Notes: generated by a model from the letters alone, not told the origin. 7,727 nucleotides of DNA from Verrucomicrobiota bacterium (GCA_009908535.1 JAAAOD010000183.1:1-7727); one strand, 5' to 3'. Positions 1 to 6,536 are shown, counted from the first letter of the stretch. Numbers and translations are program-made.

Positions 1-296
1 AGAACCGGCTCGGCAGCGCCCTGAGCCGACAGCATCTTCCCTGCGGCGTCATTCTGACCGGAGGCGTGGCGAAAACCCCGGAAATCGCGGAGCTGGCGGA
101 AGTCACCCTCGACGTGCCGGTCAGCCTCGCGGAATGCCCGGACTGGGTGAAGTTCGCCGAACTGCGCGAACCGGAATTTTCCACGGTTCTCGGTCTCCTC
201 TACAGTGCCCTGCACGACCTGCGGAGCGAACCGGCCGAGGAGGCGGAAGTCCCGCGCAGCCGCTGGCTGCGGAAGGTAGCCAACCTTTTTGGCTGA
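1..296 (+). CDS. ftsA: Cell division protein FtsA, C-terminal fragment (5' end outside window)
   Basis: FtsA is an actin-fold ATPase that tethers FtsZ filaments to the inner membrane and recruits later divisome proteins. Only the last 97 codons are here, in the frame beginning at base 3. The segment GVILTGGVAKTPEIAELAE matches the adenosine-binding motif of actin-like ATPases. FtsA usually has GGGA there, and this copy reads GGVA. It is followed by the expected VPVSLA strand and a closing helix with an LGLLYSAL stretch. The last residues, SRWLRKVANLFG, form a basic amphipathic helix like the FtsA membrane-targeting sequence, so the C-terminus looks intact. The complete ftsZ directly downstream supports the identification. 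The N-terminal domains cannot be judged from this window. Confidence 0.93.
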   Translation, partial: NRLGSALSRQHLPCGVILTGGVAKTPEIAELAEVTLDVPVSLAECPDWVKFAELREPEFSTVLGLLYSALHDLRSEPAEEAEVPRSRWLRKVANLFG

Positions 297-309
297 AAAC
301 CCCCTGCCC

Positions 310-314
310 GGAGG
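310..314 (+). promoter_or_regulatory. Shine-Dalgarno of ftsZ (GGAGG)
   Basis: GGAGG lies four bases before the ATG at 319 and just after the ftsA stop. It is the best ribosome-binding match in the ftsA-ftsZ junction. It favours ATG 319 over the in-frame TTG at 289, which lies inside the end of ftsA and has only a T-rich run before it. Confidence 0.75.
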
Positions 315-318
315 CAAG

Positions 319-1623
319 ATGGAATCCAAGGAAAACATGGAACGACAACCGGACCCCCTGACCGGCGAACACTTTCCCAGCGGCGGCCTGCGGATCAAGA
401 TTGTCGGCCTTGGCGGGGCCGGGACCAACGCGGTTGACCGCATCAAGCTGGAGGACCTCGAGCAGGTGCAGCTGGCCGCCGCCGACACCGACCAGCAGGT
501 ACTGCAGGCCTCCCCGGTGGAGGAAACCCTGCTGCTGGGCGGATCTCTCCGCAACGGCAAGAGTGCCGGCGGGGTCGTCGAGGCCGGCCGCGAAGCCGCC
601 GAAGCGGAAGAGGCGGCCCTGCGCCGCTGTTTCCGCGGCCAGGAACTGGTGTTTCTGCTCTGCGGACTGGGCGGAGGGACCGGCAGCGGTGCGGGGCCGG
701 TGATGGCCCGCCTCGCCCGTGAGGAGGGAGCCCTCGTCATTGCCTTTGCCGCGCTGCCGTTCCGGCGCGAGGGGACGGTCCGCAGCGAGCGGGCACAGGC
801 CGCCCTCGAAGCCCTGCGGGTGGAGAGCAACGCCCTCATCGCGATGCCGAACGATCTCATCTTCCGTGAAGTCAACGAGGAGGCCACGCTCATGGAGGCC
901 TTCGCCACCGCCGACCGCTGGATCCGCCTCGGGGTGCACGCCATCTGGTCCATGCTCTTTCATACCGGTTTCATCAACGTCGACTTTTCCTCGCTTCGGT
1001 CCGCGCTGGCCGAACCGGGACGGCGGACTCTTTTCGCCACCGGGTACGGAAAGGGCGAAACCCTCGTCGAGGACGCTGTCGCCGATCTGGAAAGCTGTCC
1101 CCTGCTGCAGATGCCGGAGTCCGGACTCAGCGATGAGACCGACCAACTGATTCTCAACCTGACGGGCGGTCCGGACCTGACCATGGGGATGGTGAACCAG
1201 GTGCTCGATGCGGTGGCGCAGAAGTTCGGTTGCCGTCAGTCGGTCGTCTTCGGCGCCTCGATCGACGGGGGCTTCTACAACCAGCTCCGCATCACGGCGA
1301 TCGGCACGGTCCGCTCCCCGAAGGCCGCGAAGAGTTTCGCGCCGCAGCCGGCGGCCAGTATTCCGCCCAACCAGCCGCCGGAGCCGAAGGCGAAGATGCC
1401 CGCCGAGCCCCCTCCGGAGCGGCCGGAAGCGCCGGAGCCCCTTGCGCCCCCGGCAGCGAACGGAAATGGGAGCCCGGCGCGGTCGCAGGAGGAATTCGCC
1501 TTTCCCCGTCAGGAGGAGAACCGGGGCCTTTTTGAAAAGACGGATCCCAATCTTTACGAAGGCGAGGACCTGGATATTCCGACCTACCTGCGGCGCGGGA
1601 TCAAGGTCACCGCAAATTGTTAA
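319..1623 (+). CDS. ftsZ: Cell division GTPase FtsZ, divergent, with altered T7 loop
   Basis: FtsZ is the tubulin-like GTPase that polymerises into the cytoplasmic Z ring. From ATG 319 it has 434 residues. The GTPase domain begins with IKIVGLGGAGTNAV (26-39), has the tubulin signature GGGTGSG at 118-124, PFRREG with the base-contacting Glu and a following Arg, and MPND. A C-terminal domain runs to about residue 332. Next come about 80 residues of Pro/Ala/Glu-rich linker and the conserved C-terminal peptide DLDIPTYLRR (417-426), which in other FtsZs binds FtsA. Two oddities stand out. The T7 loop reads NVDFSSL (220-226), with Ser225 where the second catalytic Asp normally sits. The usual NTD nucleotide motif is DTD, with Asp56. 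The start was chosen for the GGAGG before it; an upstream in-frame TTG (289) would overlap ftsA by 8 bases. The gene probably shares an operon with ftsA. Confidence 0.95.
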   Translation: MESKENMERQPDPLTGEHFPSGGLRIKIVGLGGAGTNAVDRIKLEDLEQVQLAAADTDQQVLQASPVEETLLLGGSLRNGKSAGGVVEAGREAAEAEEAALRRCFRGQELVFLLCGLGGGTGSGAGPVMARLAREEGALVIAFAALPFRREGTVRSERAQAALEALRVESNALIAMPNDLIFREVNEEATLMEAFATADRWIRLGVHAIWSMLFHTGFINVDFSSLRSALAEPGRRTLFATGYGKGETLVEDAVADLESCPLLQMPESGLSDETDQLILNLTGGPDLTMGMVNQVLDAVAQKFGCRQSVVFGASIDGGFYNQLRITAIGTVRSPKAAKSFAPQPAASIPPNQPPEPKAKMPAEPPPERPEAPEPLAPPAANGNGSPARSQEEFAFPRQEENRGLFEKTDPNLYEGEDLDIPTYLRRGIKVTANC

Positions 1624-1646
1624 CTGTTTTATTTTTCTGATTTAAC
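1617..1646 (+). promoter_or_regulatory. Weak candidate sigma-70 promoter between ftsZ and receptor gene
   Basis: The junction holds an AT-rich patch of about 30 bases in otherwise GC-rich DNA. TTGTTA (1617-1622) and TTTAAC (1641-1646) each match four of six consensus bases and are 18 bases apart, which would place transcription start just before the receptor's ribosome-binding site at about 1674-1680. Both matches are weak, and the AT bias alone could produce them. No GC-rich hairpin is present, so the T-rich run does not look like an intrinsic terminator for ftsZ. Confidence 0.25.
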
Positions 1647-1684
1647 TATTGCCAATCCCAAGGTCCCTTTGCTGGAAGGAAGGG

Positions 1685-3508
1685 ATGCAGCGAAGGCGAT
1701 ATGAAAGGCTGGTGGTGCTGGGGAGCCTTGGGATCACGGTGGCGTGGCCCGGGGCGGCGGCGGTGACGGAACTTCCGGAACTGGAGGTGGTGAGTGGCTC
1801 GGTGTGGGTGGCAGAGACGGAACGCGGGGCCCAGCTGGGGGATTATCTTGAGATGGAGCCGCGGGTGGACCTGCAGGCGCGGGGCGGATCGGCCTACCAG
1901 GCAGACCTGCACATCCGCGGAGGGATATTTTCCGGGGCGGGGGTGGCGATCGGGGGCATGACCCTGTTCGACCCGCAGACGGGGCATTATTTCGCGGAGA
2001 TTCCGCTGGATCCGGGACATTTCGGGAAGCTGCGGCTGCGCACGGGGCTGCGGCACGCGCTGGGATCCTTTAACGCGACGGCGGGGAGCCTGAACTGGAC
2101 CTGGGGGGAGATCCTGCCGGGGAGCCGGGTGCGGGCGCTGGCCGGGAGCGACGGACACCTGGGGGCGGGGTTGTTCGCGGGCTTGCGTACCGGGGAATGG
2201 GCGGTCGAAGCGGGGGTACGGCATGAACAGGGGGACGGTTCGGTCGAAGGCGGGGATTTCCGCTGGGAGCGGGTCAGCCTGCGCCTTGAGCGGGAGGGTG
2301 TCGGCGGGGGAACGGTGCGCTTTTTCGGCGGCTACGTGGATAAATTCTACGGCTGGCCGGGAATGTACACCGGATTTGCGAACCTGCAGGAGACGGAAGA
2401 CTACGGGGTCGGGCTTGCCGGCCTGCAGTGGGAAAGCGGTTCACAGGCCCGCGGGGAGCACCGCGTGGGGGCCTACTGGCGCGGACTGGAGGACGATTAT
2501 GAGTTCAACCGGGCGGAACCGAATACGGACTTCGAGCACCGCACGGCGGTGTGGAGCCTGCAGGGGGAGGGGCGTGTGCCGCTTGGGGAATGGGACCTTC
2601 ACTACGATACCACTCTGCTGACGGACGAGCTCGTCCGGAGCACCAGCCTTGTCGAAGGCGATTTTAAGGAGCGCGATTACGCGAAAGCGGGGGCCTTGGT
2701 CTCCCGCGCCTGGCAATGGAACGGAATGCGCCTGCGTGCTTCCGCGGGAGCGGTCCTCGACACCTCCTCGGAAGACGCCACAGTGGTGCTCCCCCAGGGA
2801 GGTCTTTCCCTGAACGGATCCGCGAACGGGCTCGACTGGACAGCCTTCCTCGAGCGGACGGAAACGAGCCGCGTACCCGGCTACACCGTCCTGAATTCGC
2901 CTCCCGCCGGGCTCTTCGGGGGCAACCCGGATCTTGGCCGGGCTCTGGCGGAGACGACGGAAGGGGGCGTGCGGCTGCAGAGGGGTCCTCTTTCGGCGGA
3001 ACTGCTCCTCTTCCGGCGCGAGGACCGGGACCTTGTCGACTGGGTGTATGAAGCCGATGCGCCCACGGCTCGCCAGGCTTCCCCGCTCGACGCCACCGTC
3101 GACGGGGTGGAGACCCGCCTGCGCTGGGAGGCCCCGCGCTGGCTGCTCGAGGCCGGGTACGCCTGGCTGAACAAGGAGGTGGCTTATGCTGAAAGCGGTG
3201 GCGACGCCAGCTTCTACGTCCTCAATTACGCGCGGCACCGTGTCACCCTCGCCATGGAGGGCAGAATGACGGAGGACATGACCCTGCGCGCGGAAGGCCG
3301 TTACCGGGAACATCCCGAGAATCTTCTCCGCCAGAGCGGCGACGACGGATTGTTCATTGATCTCGCCTTCCGCTGGACCGATTTCCCGGCCGAGAACTGG
3401 CACCTGCAGGGAACGATCGAAAACCTCAGCGACGAGGCCTTCGCTTCCCATCCCGGCACCCCAGGTGCGCGCCGATCCTGGCGCGTGAGCGTGGAGCGGC
3501 GGTTTTAA
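1685..3508 (+). CDS. TonB-dependent outer-membrane receptor (BtuB-like size), substrate unknown
   Basis: This looks like a 607-residue TonB-dependent receptor for energised uptake of a scarce nutrient across the outer membrane. ATG 1685 follows a purine run (GGAAGGAAGGG, 1674-1684) and gives a clear signal peptide: basic RRRYER, a hydrophobic core, and probable cleavage near PGAAA. Then comes ELPELEVVSG, which resembles a TonB box, and a plug domain of roughly residues 50-130. The plug holds LHIRGG and GGMTLFDPQTGH. The rest alternates in barrel-strand style and ends in VERRF with the terminal Phe typical of outer-membrane proteins. Length and the DPQTGH plug motif recall small vitamin B12-type receptors, but no cobalamin riboswitch fits in the 61 bases upstream, so the substrate is open. 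An upstream TTG (1649) would bury the signal peptide behind polar residues and is less likely. Codon use changes sharply near base 2630. Confidence 0.85.
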   Translation: MQRRRYERLVVLGSLGITVAWPGAAAVTELPELEVVSGSVWVAETERGAQLGDYLEMEPRVDLQARGGSAYQADLHIRGGIFSGAGVAIGGMTLFDPQTGHYFAEIPLDPGHFGKLRLRTGLRHALGSFNATAGSLNWTWGEILPGSRVRALAGSDGHLGAGLFAGLRTGEWAVEAGVRHEQGDGSVEGGDFRWERVSLRLEREGVGGGTVRFFGGYVDKFYGWPGMYTGFANLQETEDYGVGLAGLQWESGSQARGEHRVGAYWRGLEDDYEFNRAEPNTDFEHRTAVWSLQGEGRVPLGEWDLHYDTTLLTDELVRSTSLVEGDFKERDYAKAGALVSRAWQWNGMRLRASAGAVLDTSSEDATVVLPQGGLSLNGSANGLDWTAFLERTETSRVPGYTVLNSPPAGLFGGNPDLGRALAETTEGGVRLQRGPLSAELLLFRREDRDLVDWVYEADAPTARQASPLDATVDGVETRLRWEAPRWLLEAGYAWLNKEVAYAESGGDASFYVLNYARHRVTLAMEGRMTEDMTLRAEGRYREHPENLLRQSGDDGLFIDLAFRWTDFPAENWHLQGTIENLSDEAFASHPGTPGARRSWRVSVERRF

Positions 3509-3561
3509 GGGGTCAGACCGTGGATTTTGGTATACCCGGTTCTCGCTGTCTATTTCCGGCC
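3509..3561. other. Convergent intergenic spacer with a small inverted repeat
   Basis: These 53 bases separate the receptor stop (plus strand) from the flavoprotein stop (minus strand). GGTC-A-GACC (3511-3519) is a short perfect inverted repeat within GGGGTCAGACCGTGGATTTT (3509-3528). GGTATACC (3529-3536) is a second small palindrome. Neither forms a GC-rich stem followed by a T tract in either direction, so I do not call a terminator, though this is where both transcripts must end or collide. The GGGGTCAGACC word resembles pieces of short dispersed repeats I recall from other bacterial genomes, which cannot be confirmed from one copy. Confidence 0.4.
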
Positions 3562-5577
3562 TCAGGCGGTGGCCTCGAGGAGGTCGGCGACGGTGACGAG
3601 GCCGGCGAGGGTGTTGGCGTGAGGATCAATGACGCAGGCCTTGTTCTTGCCGGAGCGGAGGAGGAGGTCGAAGACGCGCTCGACATTGGCATCGGGCGTT
3701 GTCGTGGGGAGCGAGGAGAGGGGCATGTCGGCTACGGTGACGGAGGCGGGATCGGAGGCGCGTTTCAACTGGTCGTAAAGGTCGTCACGGCGGAGAATTC
3801 CGTGCAGTTTTCCGGCGGCGTCGATGACCGGATAGGAACCGTGGCGAAACCTGCGCAGGATCTCCATGGCTTCGGGCAGGGAGGCGTTGAGAGGGATGGG
3901 ATGGAGGTCGGCGTTCATGATGGACTCCACCTTGCTCTGGAGCCGCTCGGGGGGAATACGCTCCTTTAGCTGATCGAGGGTCTCGGTGGCGATATAGGAC
4001 TTCGCGGAGCGACGGAAGAGTTGTTCAAGGGCGTTGGAGGAGCGCAGGATGGCCTCGAATTCGGGGGCGCCGAGGGCCACGAGGCGTGTGGTTTCGGCGG
4101 CCCTGGCCTCGAAATGCCATGTCCGGTCATCGAGAAGGGCGCGCTCGCCGAAGTAGTCGCCGGCACCGACCGTTTTGACAATGTTGTCGCCGTCGCGGAT
4201 CTCGACGGAACCGTTCTGCACGAAGTATAGGGAGAAGGCGGGATCCCCGGGGTGAAAGAGGACCATCCCGGGATCGAGAAAGATTTCCTTGAGGATCTTG
4301 GAGTAGCGGGGATTGAGCAGGTTAATGTCGCGCTGGAAGAACAACTCGAAGGACCATTCGGCGGCGACCTGGAGCTTGCGTTGCAGGCCGGGGAGCTTGC
4401 CAAGGTAGACCGTCCGCCAGAGCCACCATGCGGGGAAGCCGGAAACGCGGATGCCGAAGACCTCACCGACCGCCTTCCGGTGTCCGATGGCGGCCAGTTC
4501 ACCAAGACCGGCGAACCGAAACCGTTTCAGGGGGCGACCGGTATTTTCGGCGAGCAGGTTGCGACCGACGAGCGTGCCCTGCCTTTGCGCGAACTGTGCG
4601 GTCGGGGGGGAGGTGTTGCCGTCGGGCATGGGAAAGGCGGCGCAATCGCCGCAGGCCCAGAAGCCTTCGGGGCCGGGGAGCTTCCCGGTGGGGTTGGTGC
4701 GCAGTCTTCCCTTTTCGGTGGGCAGTTCCAGCCGCTTGGCGAAATCCATGACGAGGGGATGGGGAGCGTTGCCGACGGTGGAAATGACGGTGGCGGACTC
4801 GATCACGGATTCGTCGGAGAGGGTCACGGCGCGGGAGGTCATGCTCTGCACCCGCTTATTGAGCCGGATGTTCATTCCTTTGCGCTCGAGGAGGCGAAAA
4901 GTGTACTCCCCGAGCCTCCGGTCGAGGGTGGGCAGGAGGTGGTCACGGCTGTGAATGAGGTGGACGGTGCCACTTGCCGGAAGGACGTTCTCATAAAAGG
5001 GGCGGACGCTGTGCACCATGTCGAGGAGACCGCCGGCGGTCTCGACGCCGGAGTAGCCACCCCCGACCACGACAAAACTGAGAAGCCGCCGCTGCAGGAG
5101 CGGATCGCTGACAAGGTTCGCCTCCTCGAAGCGGCTGATGACGGTGGCGCGAATACGCATGGCGTCGCCGGCGTTCTGGATCAGAAGGGCGTGCTCGGTC
5201 ATTCCCGGAACGCGCGAAAGATCGACATGCGCGCCTAGGGCGAGAACCAGATTGCGGAACCGGATGCGGACATGGGGAGTGAAATTGCCCGCTTGCAGGA
5301 AGAGTTCACGGGCCTGGGGATCGATGCGGTAGACCTCGCCTTTGAAGACCTGGAGGCCGCGACAGAGTTGGCGAAGCGGGTTGACGACATGGCGGGGAGA
5401 AAGCGCTCCGGCGGCTACTTCCGGAAGCATGGGCTGGAAGACCATGTGGTTTTCCGCCGCGACGAGGCCGACCTTCCCGAGCTTTTTCCGCCGCACCGCC
5501 GCGGCCAGCTCCTTGCCACAGTAGACCCCGCCGAATCCTCCCCCGAGAACGCAGGTGTCGAGAAGGATCGTGGGCAT
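3562..5577 (-). CDS. NDH-2-type FAD oxidoreductase fused to cNMP-binding and tandem CBS domains
   Basis: Type II NADH dehydrogenases are single-subunit membrane-surface flavoproteins that pass electrons from NAD(P)H to quinone without pumping protons. The 671-residue product has that module at about 1-420: FAD motif GGGFGG (12-17), a second Rossmann motif GGGYSGVETAG (172-182), ACGDCAAF for FAD (308-315), and PPTAQFAQRQG (324-334), which resembles the quinone-site AQxxxQ region. A Trp-rich segment (384-414) may bind the membrane. A cyclic-nucleotide-binding fold follows (about 430-520, FGERALL at 476-482), then two CBS domains (about 548-605 and 612-671). The second CBS keeps GLVTVADL, the Thr/Asp ribose-binding pattern. 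Known NDH-2 enzymes are usually near 400-450 residues, so the C-terminal third is an addition. Trp487 sits where the cNMP phosphate Arg is expected. ATG 5577 was chosen because the FAD motif follows at once; an upstream TTG (5643) adds 22 unconvincing residues. Confidence 0.85.
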   Translation of the reverse strand: MPTILLDTCVLGGGFGGVYCGKELAAAVRRKKLGKVGLVAAENHMVFQPMLPEVAAGALSPRHVVNPLRQLCRGLQVFKGEVYRIDPQARELFLQAGNFTPHVRIRFRNLVLALGAHVDLSRVPGMTEHALLIQNAGDAMRIRATVISRFEEANLVSDPLLQRRLLSFVVVGGGYSGVETAGGLLDMVHSVRPFYENVLPASGTVHLIHSRDHLLPTLDRRLGEYTFRLLERKGMNIRLNKRVQSMTSRAVTLSDESVIESATVISTVGNAPHPLVMDFAKRLELPTEKGRLRTNPTGKLPGPEGFWACGDCAAFPMPDGNTSPPTAQFAQRQGTLVGRNLLAENTGRPLKRFRFAGLGELAAIGHRKAVGEVFGIRVSGFPAWWLWRTVYLGKLPGLQRKLQVAAEWSFELFFQRDINLLNPRYSKILKEIFLDPGMVLFHPGDPAFSLYFVQNGSVEIRDGDNIVKTVGAGDYFGERALLDDRTWHFEARAAETTRLVALGAPEFEAILRSSNALEQLFRRSAKSYIATETLDQLKERIPPERLQSKVESIMNADLHPIPLNASLPEAMEILRRFRHGSYPVIDAAGKLHGILRRDDLYDQLKRASDPASVTVADMPLSSLPTTTPDANVERVFDLLLRSGKNKACVIDPHANTLAGLVTVADLLEATA

Positions 5578-5589
5578 GGCGGCGGAATT

Positions 5590-5602
5590 TTCCACAATGG
5601 AA
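5590..5602. repeat. Small perfect inverted repeat in the flavoprotein leader
   Basis: TTCCA-CAA-TGGAA is a 5+3+5 inverted repeat 13 bases upstream of ATG 5577, in the 62-base gap between the transporter stop and the flavoprotein start. On the coding strand a T-rich run (TTTGTTTTTG) precedes it, the wrong order for an intrinsic terminator. It could be a small operator or a leader hairpin near the ribosome-binding region, where no strong Shine-Dalgarno is visible. A repeat this short may also be chance. Confidence 0.25.
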
Positions 5603-5639
5603 CAAAAACAAAGTAGGGATGGAGCGGCAACCCTGGTTC

Positions 5640-6500
5640 TCAATCCGGTTTACGGCATCCCATCTCCGCGTAGAGCAGGGTAGCAAAGAGCAGGAGCGTA
5701 CCGGGAATCAAGGTTTCGAGCCGCGCGGGTTCCCGGAAAACGAGGAGGGAAAGGAGAATGGCGAGGGGGATCTTGAGGTTATTGAAGACGGCAAGGCTGG
5801 CCGGATTGACGCGCACCGCCCCGGCATTCCAGAGGAAGAAACCGAGGCCCGAAGCGACAGTGCCGAGATAGAGGAGGGACAGGATCTGTCCGGTCTCGAG
5901 GCGGGCGAGTTCGTGCAGGGGCGCGGCCGGTCCGGCGAGGGCGAAGATAAGCGCCGTCATCGCCGCCCCGGCGAAGGGCAGGGCGTAGATGCGGTGGTCG
6001 CGCAGGGCGGGGTGGCGAAGCCGCAGCCGCCGGTAGGCGATCTGGCCAAAAGCAAAACAAAGGTTCGAGACCTGCATGAGGAGGATCCCCGGGAGCTTGG
6101 CGGAAAAGCTGCCGCGAAGGAGAATCAGGAGCGTTCCCGCGACGGCGACCACGGCCACCATCCAGAAACGCACAGGTAGCGGGCGACGCGAAAGCAGCGC
6201 CTCGGCGAGAATGACGTACAACGGGGTGAATACGGTGAGGACCGCGACTTCGTATCCTTCCAGAAAAGCGAAGGCGCGGAAGAGGGTGATGTACATGACG
6301 CCGTACTGGACCGCACCGATGAGGAGCAGCTGGGGCAGAACCGGGCGGGCGGTCTTGTAGTGGAGAAAGGGAAGGAAGCAGGGCAGGGCGAGAAGAAGGC
6401 GGGCGGCGGCGAGCGTGCTTCCGCTGAGCTGGCCGAATTCGGCGTCGATGAGGCCGAAGGAGAATCCCCAGAGAAGCGAGACGAGGAAGAGGTACGGCAT
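5640..6500 (-). CDS. EamA/DMT-superfamily transporter
   Basis: The 286-residue product is almost wholly hydrophobic and shows about ten membrane segments: roughly 1-18, 29-47, 55-77, 83-102, 108-128, 137-155, 171-189, 204-222, 236-255 and 263-280. This is the two-times-five layout of EamA drug/metabolite transporters in the inner membrane. The start MPYLFLVSLLWGFSFGLI is typical of the first EamA repeat, and the second repeat carries LWNAGAVRVNPASLAVFNN, a common motif before helix 9. Family members export amino acids, metabolites or drugs; the sequence does not reveal which. The ATG start has no clear Shine-Dalgarno but fits the family N-terminus. It lies 43 bases after the exonuclease gene and 62 bases before the flavoprotein, so co-transcription is possible. 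The protein is full length. Confidence 0.88.
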   Translation of the reverse strand: MPYLFLVSLLWGFSFGLIDAEFGQLSGSTLAAARLLLALPCFLPFLHYKTARPVLPQLLLIGAVQYGVMYITLFRAFAFLEGYEVAVLTVFTPLYVILAEALLSRRPLPVRFWMVAVVAVAGTLLILLRGSFSAKLPGILLMQVSNLCFAFGQIAYRRLRLRHPALRDHRIYALPFAGAAMTALIFALAGPAAPLHELARLETGQILSLLYLGTVASGLGFFLWNAGAVRVNPASLAVFNNLKIPLAILLSLLVFREPARLETLIPGTLLLFATLLYAEMGCRKPD

Positions 6501-6520
6501 GGATCAGGTCAGGAATACCT

Positions 6521-6536
6521 CTCCGCGTCTCCGTGT
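6521..6536. repeat. Imperfect 8-base tandem repeat in the exonuclease-transporter gap
   Basis: CTCCGCGT is followed directly by CTCCGTGT, seven of eight bases identical, in the 43-base spacer between two minus-strand genes. The word resembles CTCYGCGTCTCYGCGTG-type fragments that I recall as scattered in many bacterial genomes; that link is from memory only. With one copy in this window it may be chance. Confidence 0.25.

Noticed and set aside
289..318. TTG start of ftsZ overlapping the ftsA end by 8 bases
   Set aside because: No Shine-Dalgarno before it, whereas ATG 319 has GGAGG at proper spacing; the ten extra residues match no FtsZ N-terminal pattern I know. Not fully excluded.
121..1146. 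Long minus-strand open frame opposite ftsZ (341 codons)
   Set aside because: It lies antisense to a clear ftsZ, has a low-complexity Gly/Arg/Pro-rich product with no domain I recognise, and is explained by high GC content.
1617..1640. Intrinsic terminator after ftsZ
   Set aside because: There is a T-rich run but no GC-rich stem before it; GTTAAC is only a six-base palindrome.
1624..1684. Cobalamin riboswitch upstream of the receptor
   Set aside because: The spacer is only 61 bases and contains no B12-box-like conserved elements; cobalamin riboswitches need roughly 200 bases.
2441..3451. Minus-strand open frame opposite the receptor barrel (336 codons)
   Set aside because: No recognisable domain, and the plus strand encodes a continuous barrel ending in the terminal Phe.
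4252..5238. Long plus-strand open frame opposite the flavoprotein (328 codons)
   Set aside because: The opposite strand encodes recognisable FAD, NAD and quinone motifs in this stretch; the plus-strand product is Gly/Glu/Asp-rich with no motif.
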